The translations under genes and the position numbers were made by a program. A stretch of 64,000 bases of DNA, taken from contig JADKDM010000008.1 of NCBI GenBank assembly GCA_016714565.1, positions 62,001 through 126,000 of the forward strand, in the 5' to 3' direction. The DNA comes from Candidatus Villigracilis propinquus. GTDB lineage: Bacteria; Chloroflexota; Anaerolineae; Anaerolineales; Villigracilaceae. The notes under the pieces were generated by a model that had not been told where the DNA came from, ran no database searches, and saw nothing but the letters and a program-made list of their open reading frames with translations. Shown here piece by piece: positions 1 to 8,985 of the stretch (the stretch's first letter is position 1; each line of letters opens with the position of its first letter).

Positions 1-25
1 CGAACGCTCCCTCAGAGTGACACAA

Positions 26-1273
26 TTACGTAACTGTTGCAAACAGGCACTTGAGATAAGCGCCCTCTTCAAAGTTGATTGGATGATCGAGGGCGTGACC
101 TGTTCGTTCGATTTCTGTCAGCCTGCGGCCCGCTTCTCTCGCGGACTGGTGAATTGAGTCGAAAAACGAATCAGCATCTACGCGGCTGGAGCAGGAGGCT
201 TGTACAAGTGTGCCGCCTTTTCGTAATACGCCCAGGCCCAAGCGGGTCAATTTGCGATACGCTGCCAGCGCGGAAGCGATCTGCTTTTCGTTTTGAGCAA
301 ACATGGGCGGGTCGATGATGACCATGTCAAATTGGCGTTTTTGCGTTTCCATGCGGGTGAGGACATCGAAGGCGTCTTCAGCTATTGTCTCGTGAGAGAT
401 TGTGGCAACCGTAGGAAAATGCTGGTTGTGTCCCATGTTGCGGACGGCGGCCTCCATGGCGTGCGAACTGATGTCCACACTGACGACTTCTTTTGCACCG
501 CCGCGTGCCGCATAGACGGAGAATCCGCCAGTGTAGGCGAATACATTTAGCACAGATTTATCTTTGGATAATTCTTCCACTTTTGCGCGGTTGTCACGCT
601 GGTCGAGGAAGAAACCGGTCTTTTGTCCGAGAATGGGATCAGACTCAAAGGTGAGTCCATTTTCTTTAAACAGGATCAGGCTCGGGGGAGTCTGAAGCGA
701 GAGCGTCATCCCATCACTGAGACCGTGCAGAAAATCCGTCTGCTTTTGAAGGATGCGGTTGAGTCGCAAAATCAAATGCTCGGCAGGGCTGACCTGTGCG
801 AGCGCGTCGCAAAATTCTTTGAGGTGGGGAATCCATGCAGGGGTGTACAGTTTGAGGACGAGGGTCTCATCGTAACGGTCGATGACGAGGCCGGGAAAGC
901 CGTCGTTCTCACCGTGGACGAGACGATAGCCTGTGGTGTCTGTCGATTCCAACGATTCACGAATTTGCGAGGCGACAGTAAGTTTGTTTTGAAACCACTC
1001 GGCGTTGATGGTGGCGGGCTGTCGGCTTTGCAGAACACGCACCCGAATCGTGGAGGTTGGGTCGTACAAACCGATGGCGAGAAAGCGGCGTTTGTTGTCG
1101 AAGATAACGGCAAGGTCGCCGGGGGCGCCTTCGTGGCTTTGCTCGGTGATGGATTGATCGAAGACCCAGGGATGTCCCTGACGCAAGGCGCGTTCTGCGG
1201 GAGCAGTGACATGCAGCGCAATTCGTTTTGCGGATGGGCCGGGAAGTTGAGCGAGCGAGTTGTTGAAGTTCAT
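26..1273 (-). CDS. Class I SAM-dependent rRNA methyltransferase, RlmI-like
   Basis: About 415 residues. An N-terminal PUA-like RNA-binding region (roughly residues 15-90) is followed by a central domain and a Rossmann methyltransferase domain with the SAM-binding segment FAYTGGFS (about 245-252) and catalytic-region motif VIIDPPMFAQ (about 318-327). The LDQRDNR motif just before the Rossmann fold is typical of the RlmI/RlmK family, which makes 5-methylcytosine in 23S rRNA; the exact target base is inferred. I chose the ATG at 1273 rather than an upstream non-ATG start because homology begins there and a TATAAT box at 1283-1288 (minus strand) lies only 9 bases before it, implying a very short leader. 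The gene ends near the window edge and is complete. Confidence 0.85.
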   Translation of the reverse strand: MNFNNSLAQLPGPSAKRIALHVTAPAERALRQGHPWVFDQSITEQSHEGAPGDLAVIFDNKRRFLAIGLYDPTSTIRVRVLQSRQPATINAEWFQNKLTVASQIRESLESTDTTGYRLVHGENDGFPGLVIDRYDETLVLKLYTPAWIPHLKEFCDALAQVSPAEHLILRLNRILQKQTDFLHGLSDGMTLSLQTPPSLILFKENGLTFESDPILGQKTGFFLDQRDNRAKVEELSKDKSVLNVFAYTGGFSVYAARGGAKEVVSVDISSHAMEAAVRNMGHNQHFPTVATISHETIAEDAFDVLTRMETQKRQFDMVIIDPPMFAQNEKQIASALAAYRKLTRLGLGVLRKGGTLVQASCSSRVDADSFFDSIHQSAREAGRRLTEIERTGHALDHPINFEEGAYLKCLFATVT

Positions 1274-1307
1274 TATGAAAGGATTATACAGTAGGGAGGG
1301 GAAGAAA

Positions 1308-1345
1308 AGCATTAACTACGGAGTCGCAGAGACACGGAGGAATTT
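1308..1345. repeat. Dispersed ACGGAG/ACACGGAG-type repeat remnant
   Basis: The stretch contains ACTACGGAG, then CAGAGACACGGAGG. A related mirror-like piece, with CACGGAG and CTCTGTGG, occurs at about 3063-3108. The wording matches a common non-coding repeat type; the function is unknown. Confidence 0.4.
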
Positions 1346-1418
1346 ATAATCTGCGCCACTATTTTTATCAGCATTCAATCGGTAATATAATGACGAAAAC
1401 TATTTAGGAGTATGCGCC

Positions 1419-2033
1419 ATGAAAAAAATTTTGTTGATTGTTTTGTGTGTAAGTATCTTTGGGCTTTTTGCCTGCATGGCAGATGCAAATACCGAAGCCC
1501 CGCCCCTCCCCACAACACCAACATCAATGAGTTTAACCAAACCTCCCACCAAAGACCCGAATTATTTTCTAACCGCAACCCTTGTCCCATTTTATACACA
1601 AGTTCCTTCGCCAACGGTTGTGGGCGCTCCCGCCATCGTCAATGTAGCATTGAACATGGGCAGCGGCGGCGCGGGGTTCTCTGCGAATCTTTATGCTCAG
1701 GAAGTTTACACAGGCAAGACCTTCACACTTTTCATGTCAGCAGGGATGCACACCGCTCCGCTCCTGCCTACCTCTCCCCCGTTGGACATTGCCATTCAAG
1801 CGCCCGGCACTTATGTTTTTTATGCCCGCCTGAGTAATGCGCCAACCGAATATCATTACGGCTATACCGAATGCCAAATTCCCACAGACTGTGTGGGAAG
1901 TCCGCTCATTGCATTGGATGTGCTGCCCGGTGAACGCTACACCGTTTACATCGCAGATCGAAAGGCGCTGTTACCTGATAACGACAAACGCGGGCTGCCG
2001 GTGACTGTCCCGTGGGTGAAGTTGAATCCATAA
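1419..2033 (+). CDS. Putative lipoprotein of unknown function
   Basis: 204 residues. The N-terminus has a short basic start (MKK), a hydrophobic core and a lipobox ending LFAC with Cys19, so a lipid-anchored outer-surface protein is predicted. A Pro/Thr-rich linker (about residues 25-60) leads into a probable beta-rich domain. I do not recognise the mature domain. An AGGAG ribosome site sits 8 bases before the ATG, and a TATAAT-like -10 is at 1386-1391. It is monocistronic, followed by a strong hairpin terminator. Confidence 0.7.
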   Translation: MKKILLIVLCVSIFGLFACMADANTEAPPLPTTPTSMSLTKPPTKDPNYFLTATLVPFYTQVPSPTVVGAPAIVNVALNMGSGGAGFSANLYAQEVYTGKTFTLFMSAGMHTAPLLPTSPPLDIAIQAPGTYVFYARLSNAPTEYHYGYTECQIPTDCVGSPLIALDVLPGERYTVYIADRKALLPDNDKRGLPVTVPWVKLNP

Positions 2034-2038
2034 GAAGA

Positions 2039-2084
2039 TAAGACCTCGGAGGTTTTCGCGAAGCGTACCTCCGAGGTCTTTATT
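2039..2084 (+). terminator. Rho-independent terminator
   Basis: GACCTCGGAGGT pairs with ACCTCCGAGGTC around a 13-base loop, followed by TTTATTTA. It ends the lipoprotein transcript. Confidence 0.8.
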
Positions 2085-2135
2085 TAACGGATAGCTGATT
2101 CTGTTTCGAAAGGCATTGTCCTCACCTATTGCCCC

Positions 2136-2163
2136 GCCCGACGATGAACCGTCGGGCTATTTT
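2136..2163. terminator. Hairpin with T-run, second terminator or repeat
   Basis: GCCCGAC (2136-2142) pairs with GTCGGGC (2151-2157), followed by TATTTTT. A GCCCGTTGAAACGG palindrome-like piece follows at about 2170, typical of small dispersed hairpin repeats. Confidence 0.45.
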
Positions 2164-2212
2164 TACAAAGCCCGTTGAAACGGACTATAAATCCATTTCA
2201 TTCCAAGACTTC

Positions 2213-2596
2213 TCAGACTGCTACCAATTCCGTCGTCGTATCTCGTGACTTCTTCCTGGACATATCTTTCACATACTGAATATCCCCCGGCTTGTTGTAT
2301 TTCTCTTTATACGCCGCACTGACCAAGTCCTTCAGCCGCTCGCTGCGTGTTTGTATTGCTCGAACGGGAATTTCCTTCTCTCCCACAAAGATACTGCCAT
2401 ACGGGTCTTCGAGAAACGTCCGCCACCAACTGCGCTGCTTCATGCTATACGACCTCACGAAGAGCCGCTTTTCCACAACCACAACCCATATTCCAATGAT
2501 GCGATGAGTCGCGTCTGTACCTGCGCGAATGCCAAGAATCTTTTCCTTTTGAAGGGCAGCAAGAACATCATCATCAAAACGGTTTGGCGATTTCAT
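2213..2596 (-). CDS. DUF2255-like protein
   Basis: 127 residues when started at the ATG at 2596, which has an AGAGGTG ribosome site just upstream; a start at 2638 is possible but would abut the preceding gene. The body (RAGTDATHRI, VVEKRLFVRSY, WWRTFLEDPYG) resembles the DUF2255 family of small uncharacterised proteins with a split-barrel-like fold. No catalytic residues can be assigned. It lies downstream of the DUF2721 membrane gene on the same strand, so co-transcription is likely. Confidence 0.65.
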   Translation of the reverse strand: MKSPNRFDDDVLAALQKEKILGIRAGTDATHRIIGIWVVVVEKRLFVRSYSMKQRSWWRTFLEDPYGSIFVGEKEIPVRAIQTRSERLKDLVSAAYKEKYNKPGDIQYVKDMSRKKSRDTTTELVAV

Positions 2597-2638
2597 GATT
2601 ACACCTCTAAAGTCTTCAACCTGTTCACTACCTAACAC

Positions 2639-3043
2639 TCACCCCTTCTTCTCCTCATCCTCCAACTCCACAAGCAGCAAATCCAATGCCCCCACCGAGA
2701 TTTGAAGCTCACGTAACGAAATCAACATAGAAACGATCATCAATATCAAAGCAATACCAAAAGCCCACTGTCCACCCGGCACCCAGCCTGCAAAGAGGGC
2801 AAACATACTGATCACACAAAACAGCAGACTCAACACGCCGAATATCTGCATGTTTCGAATGAGATACACGCGGTAACGCAAATTCGCGATCTGACCGAGC
2901 AAATTATCATTCTGATCATTCTTATATCGGTCATGCAGCCCGCGGATAATGGTCGCAAGCGTCAAAAAACGATTGGTATATGCCAGCATCAACAAGGATA
3001 CGGTCGGGAATAATAGTGCAGGGGTCGAAAGTGTAAAATCCAT
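2639..3043 (-). CDS. DUF2721 family membrane protein
   Basis: 134 residues with three hydrophobic segments: an N-terminal one at about 8-30 and a paired block at about 66-110. A conserved polar stretch containing RYRVYLIRNMQ lies between them, and the C-terminus is acidic. The pattern fits the DUF2721 family of small inner-membrane proteins of unknown function. It is the first gene of a probable two-gene unit with the DUF2255-like gene. Confidence 0.7.
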   Translation of the reverse strand: MDFTLSTPALLFPTVSLLMLAYTNRFLTLATIIRGLHDRYKNDQNDNLLGQIANLRYRVYLIRNMQIFGVLSLLFCVISMFALFAGWVPGGQWAFGIALILMIVSMLISLRELQISVGALDLLLVELEDEEKKG

Positions 3044-3127
3044 TTTATTAGCTTTCTTCTTTCCACCACGGAGTTTTTCTCAAGCTCTTCTCAGCGTTCT
3101 CTGTGGCGAAATATCGTACTTAAATTA

Positions 3128-3643
3128 TTACGCCATCCCAAAACTGACATGGTTCGGATTGACCAGCATCATCGGTACATGCACATTGAACTGCGGCAAA
3201 TATGGGTTGGAAATATCCGCCTCATACACCGAAGTCCACGAAGAGCGCGATACATCCAGAAAGGTCGCCAGTTCCGTCTGCGTTGAAATTCGCAATTGGG
3301 CTTTGAGCATAAAAGACCCCACCAGAAGATCCACGGGCTGCATTCGGCGATTCACCTCACCGGCATCGTAATCCAATGGATCCTGCGCAGGCGGCGCAAG
3401 ATGAAACCCGATCACATCCGCTGTTGGAACAAATATCTCGGAATACGCCAGCGATTTGGGCGGCGTACCTCCGAACAGGATCACATTCGGGCTATGCAAA
3501 TGAATATAATTCGGAACCCCTTGCGTCCGCAGCCAGATGCTCACACGCAAACTTTCCTTGATCACGATCTCCCCGCGCACAAGCATATTATTCGTATACA
3601 ACATCACCAGAGCAGTTTTTTCATCAGGGGCAAGCGGCTTCAT
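3128..3643 (-). CDS. Conserved hypothetical protein
   Basis: 171 residues from the ATG at 3643, chosen because AGAAGGAG lies 6 bases upstream. A TATAAT on the minus strand at 3668-3673 would give an ordinary short leader. The sequence is soluble, mixed alpha/beta, with no signal peptide or recognisable catalytic motif. It is transcribed away from recJ from a shared 75-base divergent gap. I do not recognise the family. Confidence 0.6.
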   Translation of the reverse strand: MKPLAPDEKTALVMLYTNNMLVRGEIVIKESLRVSIWLRTQGVPNYIHLHSPNVILFGGTPPKSLAYSEIFVPTADVIGFHLAPPAQDPLDYDAGEVNRRMQPVDLLVGSFMLKAQLRISTQTELATFLDVSRSSWTSVYEADISNPYLPQFNVHVPMMLVNPNHVSFGMA

Positions 3644-3718
3644 TGATACTCCTTCTATATTAAATCGATTATACAACACCCATCCATGCGATTGGCGGTA
3701 TACTCCGAGCCATTAATC

Positions 3719-5467
3719 ATGACATCAAACGAACCCAACTCCAAACGCTGGATCATTCCGCCTCTTATCACGCCCGAAGCTGATTCTGAACTATCAAAAT
3801 TTCCTCCCGTTTTGCGGCAGATCCTTTTCAATCGCGGCTACGCCACAGATGCCGAAGCGCGCGCCTACCTCAACGCAAAACCAAACATCGTCTACGATCC
3901 CTTCCAAATGACCGGTATGCGCGCCGCCGCGGACCGTATCCAATTCGCCATTGCAAATCACGAACCCATCGCCATCTATGGCGATTACGATGTGGACGGA
4001 GTTACCGCCACAGCCCTGCTCGTGGAAACTTTGAAATATCTAAATGCAGATGTGCGCGGCTACATCCCCAACCGCTTTGAAGAAGGCTATGGATTAAATA
4101 ACAACGCTCTGGATGAATTGCAAGCAGACGGAGTCAAGCTCGTCATCACCGTAGACTGCGGCATCCGCTCGCCAGGTGAAGCGCTTCACGCCCAGACCAT
4201 TGGGCTGGATCTCATTATCAGCGACCACCACCACCCTGACGGTGAAAACCTGCCCCCCGCCCTCGCCGTCATCAACCCCAAACAACATGGGGATGTGTAT
4301 CCTGATAAAGATCTGGCTGGCGTGGGAATTGCGTACAAAATTGCGGAAGCACTGCTGGACAATGGACAACAGACCGCGGACAATGGTCAATCGTCTGTCG
4401 TCAATGGTCAATTCCTCAATACCCTACTTGATTTAGTTGCCCTCGGCACCGTGGCAGACCTTGCTCCACTCGTTGGAGAAAATCGTGTGCTCGTGCGCAG
4501 AGGACTTAGGCAAATGCGTGAGACCAAACGCCAGGGATTATTCTCTCTCGCGGCGGTTTCCGAACTTGCGCTGGCCAAAGTCAACGCAGGACATATCGGC
4601 TTCATGCTTGGCCCACGCCTAAATGCGGCAGGCCGGTTAAAAGAAGCGCTCGCAGCTTTTGAATTGCTAACCACCAAAGATATTTTCAAAGCTGGCGAAC
4701 TGGCTCAACAACTGGATATGCAAAACCGCGAACGCCAGCGCATCACCCGCGATATGCAGAAAAAAGCCGAAGAGATCGCCATGAGCGATGACCCTGAAGC
4801 CTATCTGCTTTTCGCCGCAGATGAAGATTTCAACTCAGGTGTGGTTGGCCTTGCCGCCTCCCGCCTGACAGACTCCTACTATCGCCCTTCCATCGTCGCT
4901 GCCAAAGGTGAAGAAGAGACTCGCGGCTCCTGCCGCTCCATTCCCGAATTCCACATCACCGATGCGCTCGATAAATGTGCAGATCTACTCGTCCGTCACG
5001 GGGGACATGCCGCAGCGGCGGGATTCACCGTCAGGAATGAAAATCTTCCAGCGTTGGTGGAGCGGTTAAAAGCCATAGCGAAGGATGAACTATCTCACGA
5101 AGATCTCAGGCCCACAGTTACGGCAGATGCGGAAGTTTCTCTCGTCGATGTCCGCCCTGACTTGTATGAAAAATGTCTGCGCTTTCTTGAACCAACTGGT
5201 TATGGAAATCGCGAAGCGTCGTTTGTGGCGCGTGGGATCAAAGTCAAAAGTTCGCGCACCGTTGGTGCAGATGCCAAGCATTTGAAGTTATCGCTCGAAG
5301 ATGAAAATAAATTTTCACATGATGCCATCGGATTCAAACTTGGTCACTGGCACAATAACCTGCCACCGCGTGTGGATATTTTATTTACCTACGAAACGAA
5401 CGAATACAACGGGCGCGTGAGTTATCAGTTGAATTTGAAAGATATACGAGCAGCAACAATAGGATAA
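3719..5467 (+). CDS. recJ: Single-stranded-DNA-specific exonuclease RecJ
   Basis: About 582 residues, normal for RecJ. The DHH-family motifs are clear: IYGDYDVDG, VTVDCG, SDHHHPDG and the DHHA1 motif GGHAAAAGF, followed by a C-terminal OB-like domain. RecJ degrades single-stranded DNA 5' to 3' in mismatch repair and RecFOR recombination, using divalent metal held by the DHH aspartates and histidines. The start at 3719 (MTSNEP) is preferred; an in-frame ATG at 3686 exists. Between the helix ending EALL and LDLVALGTVAD there is an extra hydrophilic stretch (DNGQQTADNGQSSVVNGQ) encoded by a repeat-like DNA segment (see the repeat entry). Confidence 0.93.
   Translation: MTSNEPNSKRWIIPPLITPEADSELSKFPPVLRQILFNRGYATDAEARAYLNAKPNIVYDPFQMTGMRAAADRIQFAIANHEPIAIYGDYDVDGVTATALLVETLKYLNADVRGYIPNRFEEGYGLNNNALDELQADGVKLVITVDCGIRSPGEALHAQTIGLDLIISDHHHPDGENLPPALAVINPKQHGDVYPDKDLAGVGIAYKIAEALLDNGQQTADNGQSSVVNGQFLNTLLDLVALGTVADLAPLVGENRVLVRRGLRQMRETKRQGLFSLAAVSELALAKVNAGHIGFMLGPRLNAAGRLKEALAAFELLTTKDIFKAGELAQQLDMQNRERQRITRDMQKKAEEIAMSDDPEAYLLFAADEDFNSGVVGLAASRLTDSYYRPSIVAAKGEEETRGSCRSIPEFHITDALDKCADLLVRHGGHAAAAGFTVRNENLPALVERLKAIAKDELSHEDLRPTVTADAEVSLVDVRPDLYEKCLRFLEPTGYGNREASFVARGIKVKSSRTVGADAKHLKLSLEDENKFSHDAIGFKLGHWHNNLPPRVDILFTYETNEYNGRVSYQLNLKDIRAATIG
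4357..4412. repeat. Heptamer-like repeat embedded in frame in recJ
   Basis: The DNA is made of short units (GGACAAT, GGACAAC, GGTCAAT, CGTCTGT, CGTCAAT) arranged partly as an inverted repeat. The same style of sequence, including the identical 12-mer CAGACCGCGGAC, occurs in non-coding DNA at 15178-15189. It encodes about 18 extra residues of RecJ without breaking the frame. Confidence 0.55.
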
Positions 5468-5506
5468 AAAAGAGTGTCACTGAAAAAGTGACACTCTTTT
5501 TTATCC
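5462..5506. terminator. Bidirectional terminator between recJ and rhodanese gene
   Basis: A 20-bp perfect stem (GGATAAAAAAGAGTGTCACT and its complement) with a 5-base loop and A/T flanks on both sides. It overlaps the recJ stop codon and touches the stop of the convergent rhodanese gene, so one hairpin serves both. Confidence 0.85.
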
Positions 5507-5850
5507 TATCCTTTTTGTACTGGCAGTTTTGCCATCCGCCATGCGGTCATGCCGCCTTTTACATTGAAGACCGTAAAGCCTTCCTTCGCCAAAATCTTCG
5601 AAGCAGAACTGCTGCGGCTGCCACTGGCGCAAATGCAAATGATCTCGCGGCCTTTGGGAAGGTCTCCCATGCGGCGATATAGCTCGTTCAGTGGAATCAA
5701 CTTTGCGCCGCTGATATGCGCCAGACGGAATTCATCCGGCTGGCGCACATCCACGATCATCGGATGCTTTCCAAATTTCAACTTTTCGCTCAACTCGGTT
5801 ACAGTGAGACTCGGCACTGACGGCCCAAACAACTTTTCAAGAAAACCCAT
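5506..5850 (-). CDS. Rhodanese-like domain protein
   Basis: 114 residues, a single rhodanese domain. DVRQPDEF and the active loop CASGSRS with Cys74 as the likely sulfur-carrying nucleophile are present. Single-domain rhodaneses handle persulfide sulfur; the physiological acceptor is not shown here. The N-terminus (MGFLEKLFG) is amphipathic rather than a clear signal peptide, so the protein is probably cytosolic. It converges on recJ. Confidence 0.85.
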   Translation of the reverse strand: MGFLEKLFGPSVPSLTVTELSEKLKFGKHPMIVDVRQPDEFRLAHISGAKLIPLNELYRRMGDLPKGREIICICASGSRSSSASKILAKEGFTVFNVKGGMTAWRMAKLPVQKG

Positions 5851-5942
5851 ATCGGTCTGCCTTCCAAAAAAATATTATTTCGGGAGTGCAAAAGTTCTAC
5901 TTTTGCATTTCAAAAGCAGGGCTTCCGAACTCCAGAAAACAC

Positions 5943-6761
5943 TTACTTTATATTCAATTCATCTTCACGCTCCGGGATGGTGAAACGATTGATGGTCGTG
6001 TAATCCACAAAGCCGGGGATGAATTTATTCATGAACACAGTCACACTCCACAGCCACGGGATGATCAACATGCGGTGCGGGCGACGCACCAGTTTTACCA
6101 CAGCTTCGGCAACTTGTTCAGCCGTGAGCAGCATAAACTTGGGCGTGGAGGCTTTCGTCTTGCGGTTGATGCCCGCGTGCTGATTGAATTCAGTAACCAC
6201 ACCGCCCGGATAAACCAGTGAGACATCAATACCCCACGGTTTTACTTCACGGCGCAAGGCTTCAGAAAAGCCATGCACGGCATGTTTGGATGCAGCGTAG
6301 ATCGAATAGGTAGGCGTGGCAACCAGCCCTGCCATCGAACACATGTTAATGATACTTCCGCTGCGCTGCTTCATCATCACTGGCAAAACCTGCCGCGTGG
6401 TTTGGATGACGCCCATCACGTTCACATCAATTTGCGCTTGAATGTCTTTGACGGGGTCGAGCTTTTCCAGCCAGTCCAAACGTCCAAAACCTGCGTTGTT
6501 GACGAGAATATCAATGCGTCCGAATTTTTCAATGGTCTGAGAAACCAAAGACAGAATATCCTCCAGCTTGGAAAGATCGGCTTGCACCACCAAAGTCTCT
6601 GCGCCCATTGCATTGATCTCTTGCGCGAGGGTCTGCAACTTATCCACGCGGCGGGCGGCGAGAATCACTTTTGCACCTTCGCGCCCAAACTGACGTGCAA
6701 CCGCTTCTCCAATTCCAGACGATGCGCCAGTAACGATGGCTACTTTGTTTTTAATTTCCAT
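5943..6761 (-). CDS. Short-chain dehydrogenase/reductase (SDR)
   Basis: 272 residues, classical SDR size. The cofactor motif TGASSGIG is at 11-18, NNAG at about 88-91, Ser142, and the catalytic pair YAASK with Tyr155 and Lys159. AARRVD after beta-2 suggests NADP(H) preference. The C-terminal 45 residues carry a hydrophobic patch (MLIIPWLWSVTVFMNKFIPGF) that may associate with the membrane, as in lipid-acting SDRs. The substrate is unknown. GGAG lies 5 bases before the ATG. Confidence 0.85.
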   Translation of the reverse strand: MEIKNKVAIVTGASSGIGEAVARQFGREGAKVILAARRVDKLQTLAQEINAMGAETLVVQADLSKLEDILSLVSQTIEKFGRIDILVNNAGFGRLDWLEKLDPVKDIQAQIDVNVMGVIQTTRQVLPVMMKQRSGSIINMCSMAGLVATPTYSIYAASKHAVHGFSEALRREVKPWGIDVSLVYPGGVVTEFNQHAGINRKTKASTPKFMLLTAEQVAEAVVKLVRRPHRMLIIPWLWSVTVFMNKFIPGFVDYTTINRFTIPEREDELNIK

Positions 6762-6779
6762 TGATTCTCCTTTCTTCCG

Positions 6780-6878
6780 TCATTGCGGGAGCCGGCGGTC
6801 TTGCTTTTGGGCGGTGAGCAATCTCCTTTGTCTTGGAGATTGCTTCGGGCAAGAACAAGAACGCCCTCGCAATGACGC
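6780..6878. repeat. Dispersed GTCATTGCGAGG/AAGCAATCTC palindromic repeat, full copy
   Basis: Outer arms CATTGCGGGAG and CCCTCGCAATG enclose inner arms GCAATCTCC and GGAGATTGC around a short loop, giving a nearly 100-base hairpin. Partial copies of the same family are at about 9122-9205, 27221-27272 and 42264-42324. Confidence 0.7.
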
Positions 6879-6881
6879 AAA

Positions 6882-7877
6882 CTACTGACCCCAACGGGGT
6901 TGATAATCACAATAATCGTTATTCGTTAGTCGGCGAACGTCGCTGCCATCCACACGCATGATGTAAATTTCACAGCCGTGGTCATCGCCATATTTATCGA
7001 AATAGGAAGTGAAAGCCACCCACTGTCCATCAGGTGAGATGGATGGGCCTTGCGAGTTGCCACCTGTTGGCGAAAGCATATGAGCATTCGAGCCATCTGC
7101 GTTCATGATGTAGACATCGCGATTCCACGCTTCGCCTGAATACGTGACGATGAACTGTCCATCGGGCGACCAGTCGCTTCTTCCCCGTATTGAGGCCAGG
7201 TTGCTGACCTTTTGCAGTTCGCTGCCATCCAAACGGATTCTGAATAACTGCACGCCGCCTTCCATATCCGAAGCGAACAAGATCATGCTTCCATCAGGCG
7301 ACCAGGTTGGGTCCCAACCTGTGGCGTTTTGGATTTTGCGCGGGTTACTTCCATCACGGTTCATCAACCACAATTCATTTGCATTTGCTGTGGAAAGTTT
7401 GAAAGCGATGGTAGAGCCATCGGGAGAAATTTCAGGCCCGTTCAAGTTACCGATTCGATCGGTCAGTTGCGTGATAACTCCCGAAGCAATATCCACTTCG
7501 TAAATTTCGTAAAAGCCGGGCTCACGAAACGCAGCATACACCACACTCTTTCCATCAGGTGCAACCGATGGATAGTAATGCTGCTTTGTATCGTCAATTG
7601 TCAGTCGGCGAAAACCTGTCCCGTCTGCATTGATGATGCAGATCTGATTACTGGCCTGGACTTTGAATATCTGACAGGTGAATGCGATCTGACCGAACGG
7701 CTCTCCCCCAGGGACAACTGGTACAACGGCCTGAGCAGTAGAATCCGCTGACAGCGGGGTGGAGGCCGATAGTGTGGCAAACAGGTCCGGGGTCGGAGAA
7801 GATGCGGCAGAAGGCGCGTTGCAGGCGAGTATGAATATTAATCCCACGATCAAAGTTGATACGTTCCTCTTATTCAT
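6882..7877 (-). CDS. TolB-like WD40/PD40 beta-propeller lipoprotein
   Basis: 331 residues from the ATG at 7877, which has GAGGAG upstream. A lipobox-type signal (LIFILAC) predicts a lipid-anchored exported protein. The body contains about six repeats with the PD40 signature (ISPDGQWVAFTS, WSPDGSMILFAS, SPDGSTIAFK, APDGKSVVYAA), each with an INADGTG-like or NRDGSN-like strand, as in TolB-type propellers. Such proteins are binding or scaffold proteins. No Tol-Pal partners are nearby, so a Tol role is not supported. The gene is monocistronic. Confidence 0.82.
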   Translation of the reverse strand: MNKRNVSTLIVGLIFILACNAPSAASSPTPDLFATLSASTPLSADSTAQAVVPVVPGGEPFGQIAFTCQIFKVQASNQICIINADGTGFRRLTIDDTKQHYYPSVAPDGKSVVYAAFREPGFYEIYEVDIASGVITQLTDRIGNLNGPEISPDGSTIAFKLSTANANELWLMNRDGSNPRKIQNATGWDPTWSPDGSMILFASDMEGGVQLFRIRLDGSELQKVSNLASIRGRSDWSPDGQFIVTYSGEAWNRDVYIMNADGSNAHMLSPTGGNSQGPSISPDGQWVAFTSYFDKYGDDHGCEIYIMRVDGSDVRRLTNNDYCDYQPRWGQ

Positions 7878-7972
7878 CCTGCTCCTCACCAATAAACATC
7901 ACTCAAGCCCGCCATTGCAAGCGCGCCTGCACTATTTTCACAAAATTATATCAGGGCATTCCCAGAACAAAA

Positions 7973-8005
7973 ATTTACCCCTGAGCGGGTTATCCACTCA
8001 GGGGG
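7973..8005 (-). terminator. Terminator of the aldo/keto reductase gene
   Basis: CCCCTGAG (7978-7985) pairs with CTCAGGGG (7997-8004). On the minus strand the stem is followed by TAAATTTTTG. Confidence 0.7.
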
Positions 8006-8013
8006 CGTTATGG

Positions 8014-8985
8014 TTACCAGGCGTATGCTTCGGGCGCTTCCCCGCCCGGGCCGGGCCAGATGGCGTCGATCTCCTTCATTGCGTCCTTATTGAGTTTGAT
8101 CTTGAAGGCGCGAAGGGAACCTTTCAGCTGCTCCATGGTGCGCGGACCGATGATGGGAGCTGTGACAATTGGATTCGCAAGCAGCCAGGCAAGCGCCACA
8201 TCTGCGGGCTGTTCGCCCATGTCTTTGCAGAATTTTTCCCATGCCTTGAGGCTGGCATGTTTCTTTTCAATTTTCTTCTTCATGTCGTCAGAAGCGCGGC
8301 GGCCTGCTTTGATCTTTTGCAACACACCGCCAAGCAGCCCGCCGGAAAGCGGGCTCCACGGGATGAGCCCCAGCCCGTACTCTTTGCACGCGGGAATGAC
8401 TTCCATTTCGATCATGCGGTCATTCAAGCTGTAGAGACTCTGTTCACTGGTCAGGCCCATGAAGTGACGCGCCTTTGCGGTTTCCTGCGCTTTGGCAATG
8501 TGCCAACCCGCAAAATTGGATGAGCCAACATACAATACTTTGCCCTGCTGCACGAGCACATCCATTGCCTGCCAGATCTCCTCCCATGGTGTGTTGCGAT
8601 CCACGTGATGCATTTGATACAAGTCAATGTGATCGGTCTGCATTCGCTTGAGGGAAGCCTCGCACGCCTCGCGGATGTGCAGCGCGGACAATCTCGATTG
8701 ATTTGGCCATTCGCCCATGCGTCCGAAAACTTTGGTGGCGATGACCGTCTTCTCACGCCGTCCACCGCCCTGAGCGAACCAGCGCCCCACGATGTTTTCG
8801 GTAATGCCTTCGCCGAGCTTCCAGCCATAGACATTGGCGGTATCGAAGAAGTTAATGCCAAGCTCCAGGGCCTTATCCATAATAGCAAATGAATCTTCCT
8901 CGCTGGTCTGCGGGCCAAAGTTCATTGTCCCCAGGCAGAAACGTGATACCTTGAGACCTGTTCTTCCAAGCTGTGCAAATTCCAT
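8014..8985 (-). CDS. Aldo/keto reductase
   Basis: 323 residues forming an (alpha/beta)8 barrel of the AKR superfamily. The catalytic tetrad is visible: Asp48, Tyr53 (ANVYG), Lys85 (IATKVFG) and His126 (YQMHHVD). The C-terminal NADPH-binding stretch is APIIGPRTMEQL. The sequence is close to voltage-gated-potassium-channel-beta/YghZ-like AKRs. The physiological carbonyl substrate is unknown. An AAAAGGAG ribosome site lies 6 bases upstream of the ATG. Confidence 0.88.
   Translation of the reverse strand: MEFAQLGRTGLKVSRFCLGTMNFGPQTSEEDSFAIMDKALELGINFFDTANVYGWKLGEGITENIVGRWFAQGGGRREKTVIATKVFGRMGEWPNQSRLSALHIREACEASLKRMQTDHIDLYQMHHVDRNTPWEEIWQAMDVLVQQGKVLYVGSSNFAGWHIAKAQETAKARHFMGLTSEQSLYSLNDRMIEMEVIPACKEYGLGLIPWSPLSGGLLGGVLQKIKAGRRASDDMKKKIEKKHASLKAWEKFCKDMGEQPADVALAWLLANPIVTAPIIGPRTMEQLKGSLRAFKIKLNKDAMKEIDAIWPGPGGEAPEAYAW

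Noticed and set aside
623..1294. Plus-strand ORF of 223 codons opposite the RlmI-like gene
   Set aside because: Antisense shadow of a gene with full family motifs; no ribosome site.
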